Source of the DNA: Rhabdornis inornatus
Lineage: Eukaryota; Chordata; Aves; Passeriformes; Rhabdornithidae
Direction: 5' to 3'
Assembly: GCA_013397075.1 (NCBI GenBank)
Contig: VWZS01000547.1
Location: 2,078,390 to 2,142,389 of the forward strand
Length of the DNA stretch: 64,000 bases
A model generated the notes under the pieces. It ran no database searches and had not been told where the DNA came from. It worked only from the letters and a program-made list of their open reading frames with translations. Position numbers and translations under genes: made by a program. Shown piece after piece: positions 58,101 through 64,000 of the stretch (its first letter is position 1; every line of letters starts with the position of its first letter).

Positions 58101-59186
58101 CAAGTGAAGTGCATTTGAGTCCCTGGATCACAGAATGCTGAAGAGGAAAGTTCTTGCTGTTCCAAGTGCAACAGAAGTTCCCTCTTAAGACAAGCTTGTC
58201 CTCAGCCCCCTCCAGGGAAGCTGTAGAACCTTCCATTCCTCTAATGACTAAACTTTTTTTCATGTAAGTGACTGAACCCAGGCCCTGTACACACCCATGG
58301 AGCTGGGCAGCAAGAACCCTCTGGCTCTGCCTTTGGTGCACAAAGTCTCTGTTCCTGCAGCAAGACCACAAAAGCAGCCAGCATTCATACCCAGGTCTCA
58401 CCCCTACAGCAGTTTTTAATACTTTGTAGCAGGCATTCCTGATATTCTTCCTATTGCCAACATAACTTTACTCTCAGGCATTGCATAGCTCCTATTAACC
58501 TATCACCTCATCTCTGCTTCAGCACTCCTCAGTGCCATATATTTCTCATCCCACATGGTCCTCTTATGTTCCTCATGCTGCTAACAGCTTTGTGTTGCCA
58601 GTAACTGTTCTTTGCTGTTACTGATGAAAGTTTGTCATTATCTTGGCTATTCATAAGTCAGATTCATACCCTGCTCTTTTCAGAAGAAGCTCCAGCATTT
58701 CCAGGCTCATGTTTGTCTGGGAGACCTTCAGTCCTCCAGTCCCCTTAAGAAATGCCTGTTTGAATACCTCACTCTCACATCCCAGCCAAGACAGTTTTCA
58801 CAATGCCCACATCCAAACAGTCACATCCACTGATGTGAGCACATCAGCCACCCACCCTCATCCCTCCCACATCCCCTTCAAGGGAGTTAATTACTGCTCA
58901 TAAAGTTACTCAAAGGCTCTGCCCCTTTTTATGTGGCCTCATGACCTGCCATCACACGCTGCCTTTCCCTCAGCCTGGACTGATGGGGACCCCAGGCACA
59001 GGGATGCTCCCAGCATATCCCTCCCCAGCTCCACAGACCCTCCCTCCTCCCCAGCCCCTGTACCTGCACAGGCTGGGGGGGCTCTTCTGGCACGGGCAGG
59101 GGCACTGGCACCGGGATGTCCAGTTTTAACCATGGTGGCTTCTTGCGCTGTAAACTGCTCGTGCTGTCGTGTCGCGCCTCCGACAT
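39716..59186 (-). CDS. RHBDF1: Inactive rhomboid protein 1 (iRhom1), 17 constitutive coding exons
   Basis: Seven-pass ER and cell-surface pseudoprotease that binds ADAM17 and controls its exit from the ER, and so the release of EGFR ligands. The 17 exons sum to 2,574 nt, 857 residues (human 855), in one frame. Residues 1-405 form the cytoplasmic tail with basic and Ser/Thr clusters, including RSVSMP. TM1 is near 411-431, the cysteine-rich luminal iRhom homology domain about 432-650, and six further TMs follow to the C-terminus. The rhomboid GxSG nucleophile motif is GPAG (720-723): the Ser is absent and a Pro inserted, while His774 (AHISG) is kept, so it is not a protease. [20 protein letters not shown] and the C-terminal [19 protein letters not shown] identify paralogue 1 rather than RHBDF2. 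An extra cassette exon may exist at 55010-55114. Promoter not found. Confidence 0.97.
40636..40652 (+). repeat. A17 homopolymer in RHBDF1 intron
   Basis: Run of 17 A in the intron 40136-40846. Possibly a slipped retroposon tail, but no element body is recognised beside it. Confidence 0.7.
40847..41000 (-). CDS. RHBDF1: RHBDF1 exon 16
   Basis: [20 protein letters not shown] and [20 protein letters not shown], end FLPYRAE before donor GTGGGT. TM2 end and TM3. Confidence 0.97.
41264..41364 (-). CDS. RHBDF1: RHBDF1 exon 15
   Basis: Acceptor ttctgccctag; [20 protein letters not shown] and [14 protein letters not shown] before donor GTAAGC. Start of TM2. Confidence 0.97.
41853..41928 (-). CDS. 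RHBDF1: RHBDF1 exon 14
   Basis: Acceptor cctcgtgcag; [20 protein letters not shown] and TLCSQ before donor GTAAAG. Luminal cysteine-rich domain. Confidence 0.97.
42837..42931 (-). CDS. RHBDF1: RHBDF1 exon 13
   Basis: Acceptor gttttccag; [20 protein letters not shown] and [11 protein letters not shown], two bases of Arg, donor GTAGTG. NYT is a possible N-glycosylation site in the luminal domain. Confidence 0.96.
43377..43440 (-). CDS. RHBDF1: RHBDF1 exon 12
   Basis: Acceptor gttgctgcag; [20 protein letters not shown] and Pro before donor GTGAGC. Matches human [20 protein letters not shown]. Confidence 0.95.
44100..44200 (-). CDS. RHBDF1: RHBDF1 exon 11
   Basis: Acceptor ctgtcctgcag; [20 protein letters not shown] and [13 protein letters not shown], two bases of Arg, donor GTAGGT. 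Confidence 0.96.
44306..44467 (-). CDS. RHBDF1: RHBDF1 exon 10
   Basis: Acceptor atctctgccag; [20 protein letters not shown] and [20 protein letters not shown], ends EECS before donor GTGAGT. Cysteine-rich luminal domain. Confidence 0.97.
45041..45115 (-). CDS. RHBDF1: RHBDF1 exon 9
   Basis: Acceptor tccttgtag; [20 protein letters not shown] and IGPSS before donor GTGAGT. Hallmark start of the iRhom homology domain. Confidence 0.97.
45971..46082 (-). CDS. RHBDF1: RHBDF1 exon 8 (TM1)
   Basis: Acceptor cctccatccag; [20 protein letters not shown] and [17 protein letters not shown] before donor GTAAGT. First transmembrane helix. Confidence 0.97.
46629..46880 (-). CDS. RHBDF1: RHBDF1 exon 7
   Basis: Acceptor ttttgatttcag; [33 protein letters not shown] and [20 protein letters not shown], end QIEDMDDH before donor GTGAGA. 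Conserved membrane-proximal cytoplasmic segment. Confidence 0.97.
46881..49015 (-). other. RHBDF1 intron 6 (2.1 kb)
   Basis: No recognised repeat family. A short direct repeat tagaaggtgca occurs near 47,946 and 47,997. No alternative exon could be supported. Confidence 0.7.
49016..49176 (-). CDS. RHBDF1: RHBDF1 exon 6
   Basis: Acceptor ctctctgcccag; [40 protein letters not shown] and HLL before donor GTGAGT. Confidence 0.96.
49335..49457 (-). CDS. RHBDF1: RHBDF1 exon 5
   Basis: Acceptor cctggctgcag; [20 protein letters not shown] and [20 protein letters not shown], Arg, donor GTGAGG. Confidence 0.97.
50144..50350 (-). CDS. RHBDF1: RHBDF1 exon 4
   Basis: Acceptor cctcttggcag; [40 protein letters not shown] and [20 protein letters not shown], ends LVK before donor GTACTG. 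Confidence 0.97.
50351..52005 (-). other. RHBDF1 intron 3 (1.7 kb)
   Basis: No repeat, RNA gene or extra exon recognised. Confidence 0.7.
52006..52219 (-). CDS. RHBDF1: RHBDF1 exon 3
   Basis: Acceptor gcatctttcag; [40 protein letters not shown] and [20 protein letters not shown], ends MQK before donor GTGAGT. These sequences distinguish iRhom1 from iRhom2. Confidence 0.97.
55010..55114 (-). CDS. RHBDF1: Probable RHBDF1 cassette exon between exons 2 and 3 (105 nt)
   Basis: The coding strand has a strong pyrimidine tract and acceptor (ctctgttttcttgcag-like, ending 55115) and a donor TTCAG|GTACTG. The exon is 35 codons. Joined to exon 2 (ends AG) it begins AG|C, and it ends AG to join exon 3 (A|GGC), so frame is kept with no stop. 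The peptide is basic and Ser/Arg-rich ([28 protein letters not shown]). RSQTLP fits the 14-3-3 mode I motif RSx[S/T]xP. Seven CG dinucleotides in 105 bp, against CpG-poor flanks, look exon-like. The canonical human protein as I recall it lacks this segment. Confidence 0.6.
57081..57214 (-). CDS. RHBDF1: RHBDF1 exon 2
   Basis: Acceptor ccctcgcag; [20 protein letters not shown] and [16 protein letters not shown], two bases of Arg, donor GTGAGG. RSVSMP is a 14-3-3 mode I motif; phosphorylation-dependent 14-3-3 binding of the iRhom tail is known to control ADAM17 activation. Confidence 0.95.
57215..59063 (-). other. RHBDF1 intron 1 (1.8 kb)
   Basis: Plain intron; no repeat family recognised. Confidence 0.7.
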
Positions 59187-59208
59187 CGTCCCACGCTTGT
59201 CCTCAGGC
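59064..59208 (-). CDS. RHBDF1: RHBDF1 exon 1 (first coding; ATG at 59186)
   Basis: [20 protein letters not shown], then [20 protein letters not shown] and Gln before donor GTACAG. Matches human [20 protein letters not shown], which fixes the start. The 22 bases 59187-59208 are 5'UTR after an acceptor-like ctctcccag, so at least one non-coding exon lies further right. Confidence 0.95.
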
Positions 59209-62200
59209 CTGGGAGAGGGGAGACACCAGAGTCAGGAGGGAACCTGGCTCATCCCTCACAGCCCATGCTGGCAGAGTGAGCAGAGACTTCTCCCAGCTGT
59301 GACTGATGGGCCCCAAGCCCCATGTGGGATGAATTCCCCAAGTGGCTCAGGAGGGCTCAGGGGTCACAGCTTGTGCCCACACTGGTCACCCAGCACCTGA
59401 CACTCAGAGGACACAAAACCTCGAGCCAGAAACAGACACTGCACTCACAAGTTTGAGTTGCCTCCCATCAAGATTTTTGCTGAGACTACTGTGAGATCCA
59501 GATTCCTTAAGAATAAGCCATGAATTAAATCTTAATAAGATCTGGATCCAGACCAACCAGCTAAGTGACTGCAGTATCAAAAGCCACTGACCTCCCTCTA
59601 AGACTGGCTTGTTACTCACAGACACCCCTTTCTGCCCACCCAAAGCCAAGCACCACACTTTCCAACCCACCTATCACTTAGCAATTAACAAGTGGCCATT
59701 TCTCATCGCTGTTTCTAATCTCTTTTAAATGCAGTGATTTTCTAGAAACACAACACAGTGCACAGAGCAATACCAGTATAGCATGAACATTAGAGAACTG
59801 GCACTAATCCTGAACTAAGAGTGGTTTTCATACATAAATAATAATGATATGGTATTTAAATAAAAACCACTGCATAATCAAAATGCCGCAGTGAGCAGAG
59901 TGACTCGCTGTCATCTTGCCCACTCTGCTGCAGTTTTGCCCTCTTGTTTGGGACCACAGGAGTCTTTCAGGCTGGCACAGCACCCACTTTACTGTGCATG
60001 CTCAAAGAAACAATTCAGGAAACAGATTTCACTGGAGGCAGATCAGCTCAGATACGTCCACAGGTACTTTCCAATCTAATTTATGCTACAAGTTTGTATT
60101 TCTTCCTCTCCTATCACACACACAACTTCAAGTGAACAGTGGGAAGCATGTGTGCTGAATGGGACAACAGATTCCATTCCCTCCTGGCTCTCTCCTTGCA
60201 TGGCCCTAGCCTGGCCTATTGCCCTTAGCCATAGGGGACAAAAATAATCAAGTGTCCCAGCCTCTTCACCACAATGGACAGATGGAATAAGCAACCAGTT
60301 AAATCAGCAGGCACACATACTTTGACAGGGAGGAGGAGAAAAACTCTGTTGGAATTAAAACTTAGTGCTCTTACAGTATTAACACAGCCCATTTATTTTA
60401 AATGCAGAGTGAGTTTAACATGTCAGAATTCTTCCCTGAGAGAGGCCAAGTCCTAGGCCAGGACCAGAGGCAGAGGGATCTCCACCCTCGGAGACATTTG
60501 GCACATAACAAAACAAGGCCGTGAGCTGCCTGAATTATCCCAGCCTTGCAGTGGCTGAGCCAGTCAGCCTGCACGGGTGCCTCCCAACCTAAATTAGGCA
60601 CTGGTTCTCAAACGTGCACTGCCTTGCAGGGCATTTCACCAGATTCCCACAGCTCCCTGCAGCTGCTCTGCAAAGGGAACTGCACACACCACTGCAAAGG
60701 ATACAAGGCAGGGGGGCAGGTGGGGGGGAAATAGGTCAGCAACAGGGAGTGGGGGATGATCTGGAATGGGTTAGCAGAGAATCTCATCTAAAAGGAGCTG
60801 AAGGCCAGCTGCTGGTTCAGTCGTGCGAGCTGGGCCGGCTGCCAGGAGCGCTGTGCTCAGCTGAGCCGGAACGACAGAAAGGGAGAACTCAGCTGTAGGT
60901 GGATGAAGGTTGGGTTTCAGCAAATACCACAGGCCCCCAAAAGTCTGGGAATTCATGACCTAGCCTGTACAGACATGCCCTTCATACATGCACCACAGTC
61001 CTGCTGCACAGATGCAGGGCTGTGCATGAGAGGGACACAAATCCTTCCTTCTCTCCCACTGAGCTGCAGGGGTGGCTAAATGCAGGGGTGGCTTCCTACA
61101 AGATAAGAACAGTGAGAGTATTAGGGGAACTCCTGCCTGTGCTTGGTATGAGTAAATCTGCTATGAGACACGATTTACTGAAAGGTCTTGCAAATTTCTC
61201 TTCATTGTGAAGTCATAAATCAAAGCAGATTTCTCATACCTGAAATACTTCAGCAAAGAGCTTCAGCATTTACCCCTGAGGATCACAAACATGATATCTC
61301 CTTGAGGTGCCCTAATCAGAGACCAGCCAAGAGAGACAGAGCCACCACTCTGGCATGACCAAACACAATCTATTTCACAGAACTCAAGAGCCTCCTTCCT
61401 GTGCCTTCAAGGGCAAATTCAGAGTTTCTGAAGTAGCAACTCTGCCTTTTCCAGCATCTCACCACTGAGCCAGCATCACTCAACATCCTTCCTGTCTACC
61501 TACAGAGCTGCCTTTGTGAGCAGGAGCTCTGGGTGTAAAGAATACAAACGTGTAGGATTTGCAGCTTTATCAATCAGTGAGGCCAAGCCAGGAAGGCAGA
61601 GGATGAATCACCCCTGTATTGCCTGAAAGTTGCTGCAATAACGTGAAACCCTGTGAAAGACTTCCAATTAAATCTGTTTTGAGTTTCCCCTCCTAAATTG
61701 CCACAGACCACAGACAGTGATGTCCACGTGTCTTCATGGCTTCCCTGCCACCCTTGCAGGCTAGCACATGGGATCTCCAGAGTGTACACACCATCCAAAG
61801 AAGACAGGGCATGCACACACAGGGCCTGTGTGTAAAGCCTGTGGCCTTACAATTACCCCCAAACATGATTCAACTTTGTACTTTAGGCAAGGAGAAGATC
61901 TCAAAATGAAATTCACATTTTGACAGAGCAATGGATTGCTTTGCTTTCTCCCCACTTCAGCAGTTAAAGAGTTCTTTAAATAGCAAAGCATAAAAATGCA
62001 TATATAATAATTGTCTAAATGCATTCAGTATTTAAATCCCAGGCGAGTTTCCAGGATGGCTGCAAACAGAGTATGTAGGAGCAAATCCCTCTACCAGTTC
62101 AACCTTCTTTACTCACTAACAGGTTCACTGCCCAGTAAAAGAGTGCAGTGAAGGAAGAGCTGTTCAGCATTCCCAACTCCCTGTGTGCATTTGGAGTGGC

Positions 62201-64000
62201 CAAAAATAAACCTTACAAACACCTAAGACTGGTTCCGGCCCTGCCAGGGCAAGCAGTGTGAATGCTGTATGAATAATCAGCCACAGCACAGGTCAGACAA
62301 CTGCCTCTGCCCCAGGCACAAAAAGGCCTGGGGTATGGCCATGAGAGACAGGTCTGCAGGGGGTTAACAGGGAGCCTGAATGTGGATGCAGGAGGATGAA
62401 TATACAGATATATAGACTGTCTATATATATCTATATATATATATATATACACACAGATATATAGACTGGATGAACATCAGTGCCTAGCTGTATGCACAGA
62501 TGTGCAGCAACATGGTCCAACAGCCTTTGTATGGCAGGTAACACCCCTTATTACACCTGGCCCTCACTCCAAGTGCTGCTAACTTCTGTCCCAGCACTGC
62601 AGCAAAAGCCCTTCACACTGATCCCTTGGTTACTTCTAGGGGTCAATGTTTGTCCATGTATTTCGTCAGGCCAGTGGGATTTGTTCCAAAGTTGACTGCA
62701 TTGATACATATTCTGTTTGAATGGTCCAATACCACCAATCCCAATTTCTCAGTACTGTCAAGAGGCCACCAACAGCAGCAGGATGGGAACACACAGAGCA
62801 CAGCCATGCAGGGTCAGGCTCAGCGTCCCTCTAAAGCCAGGATCTCATCTCCAACTGAGGATGCCTGGCACAGGGTAGGAGTACAGGATCACTCGACAGT
62901 CCTATCTCCCAGCACAGAGCCATGGCACGTGCTATGAGTAACTCACAGGCTTTCTGTGCCACAAATGTCCTTGCATGTAACAGCTCTGTATCTATCTCCA
63001 TATCCATCCAAAGGTTATTATTCCAAATTTATCCAGGTCATTTTTTTAATCCAAGCAAACTTCTAGTATTCATAACTGCACATGACAAAGCTCCAGAGCT
63101 GAAATATGTGTGGTGTGACAAGTCAGCTCCAGCTCATCTGCAAACCCGGCATTCACCTGTTGTTCTGTAGTTCTTGGACTAGAAGAGTGATCAGCTTTTC
63201 CCTGTCCTCTTTCTCCATGCAAGTCCTGCCTCTACAGATCTCTTCCATGCTCTTCCTACCATCCCCTTTTCCCACACCCACATCCAGAAGCTCAGTTCTC
63301 ATACAGGGGCTGTTTCAGACCTCTTGCCTGTGCTTGCTTAGTTTGGACTCTGTTCCACCAGCATCACAAAACTCAGGAATATGCAAATACAAGGCTGAAT
63401 GAGAGGTATTTGCAAATCCAGCTTCTTCTAACTAGTCAGCTGGTAGCAGCATAAGAATTATTAATAATGTCCATTTCAATTAAAATAAACAAAAGAAGAA
63501 ATGTATCAATAGCAGATAGTCTGGGAAATTCAAGGTCACAAAACCAGAATGAAAGGCAAATCCACTGTGCTGTGGGTCAGGCTAAGAAAGGGAGGCACAA
63601 AGTTGGCACATGATCAAGGAAATCTGCTTAGTGAAACCTACTGACCCAAAGAGCGAAGGAGAAGCTTTGTCCAGAAGCCTAAGCATGTTCCTAAAACTGA
63701 CAGGCATCCTAAATACATTTAGAAGCTCACACAGCCATTTCAAAGAAAGACCATCCTTCCATTTAAACAGACAACTGAAGCTTTTCACAAGTTGATTTCT
63801 TTCCTTTCAAAATCTCCATTTCACCAGCATTCCCATTTAAAATAAAGCTGGCTTTTTTCCCCCAAGAAACATTCCAAACAAAAACCAAACCAAAACAAAA
63901 CCCCAGCTTCATTCAACACTACCACACAAACAAACAGCATCTGCTTTTTCCAACACCACTGCTGCTCTCCAGCACAGTGTGTGCATGTTCCTACAGACAC
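59209..64000 (-). other. 5' non-coding region of RHBDF1 (intron or upstream)
   Basis: No protein-coding exon found on either strand. It contains a TA microsatellite (62397-62468) and a small CpG cluster (60817-60880) but no clear CpG-island promoter, so the RHBDF1 promoter is probably right of the window. The next gene expected by synteny is MPG. Confidence 0.65.
62397..62468. repeat. TA microsatellite flanked by a 16-bp direct repeat
   Basis: (TA)n with interruptions at about 62420-62449, flanked by acagatatatagactg at 62404-62419 and again at 62453-62468. Confidence 0.85.

Overview
The window is eukaryotic, from a bird genome and most likely a songbird. Evidence: multi-exon vertebrate genes with GT-AG introns, several CR1 retroposon tails, one element that looks like the passerine tRNA-Ile/CR1 SINE (TguSINE1 type), and a sharp CpG island with very short GC-rich introns typical of avian microchromosomes. 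Four protein-coding genes fill it. There is no prokaryotic operon, CRISPR array or intact mobile element.

Layout. Positions 1-35,550 (+): the last 34 coding exons of GTF3C1, the largest TFIIIC subunit, which binds the B-box of tRNA genes. The first exons lie off the left edge; all 34 exons join in one frame (1,948 complete codons plus stop). Positions 35,950-36,525 (-): POLR3K, the 108-residue RPC10/C11 subunit of RNA polymerase III, in three exons, tail-to-tail with GTF3C1. Positions 36,561-38,242 (+): SNRNP25, the U11/U12 25K protein of the minor spliceosome, in five coding exons, head-to-head with POLR3K; only 35 bp separate the two start codons, inside a CpG island. Positions about 39,400-59,208 (-): RHBDF1 (iRhom1), 17 constitutive coding exons giving 857 residues, tail-to-tail with SNRNP25, plus one probable cassette exon not needed for the human-like protein. 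Positions 59,209-64,000 hold RHBDF1 intron or upstream DNA; its promoter was not found.

POLR3K-SNRNP25-RHBDF1 has the order and orientation found next to the vertebrate alpha-globin locus (followed by MPG and NPRL3, expected to the right of the window). In human, GTF3C1 is elsewhere on chromosome 16; here it abuts POLR3K, so a Pol III initiation factor, a Pol III catalytic subunit and a minor-spliceosome protein are consecutive genes.

No unknown gene system was found. The observations most worth checking are: a 105-nt phase-compatible exon in RHBDF1 that would add a second RSxS/TxP-type 14-3-3 motif; a GC-AG intron in GTF3C1; a short GTF3C1 intron that is open and a multiple of three; a possible 3'UTR intron in SNRNP25; and the 35-bp bidirectional promoter. 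Exons were assigned by reading splice sites and comparing the translation with remembered human proteins; no alignment or transcript data were used.
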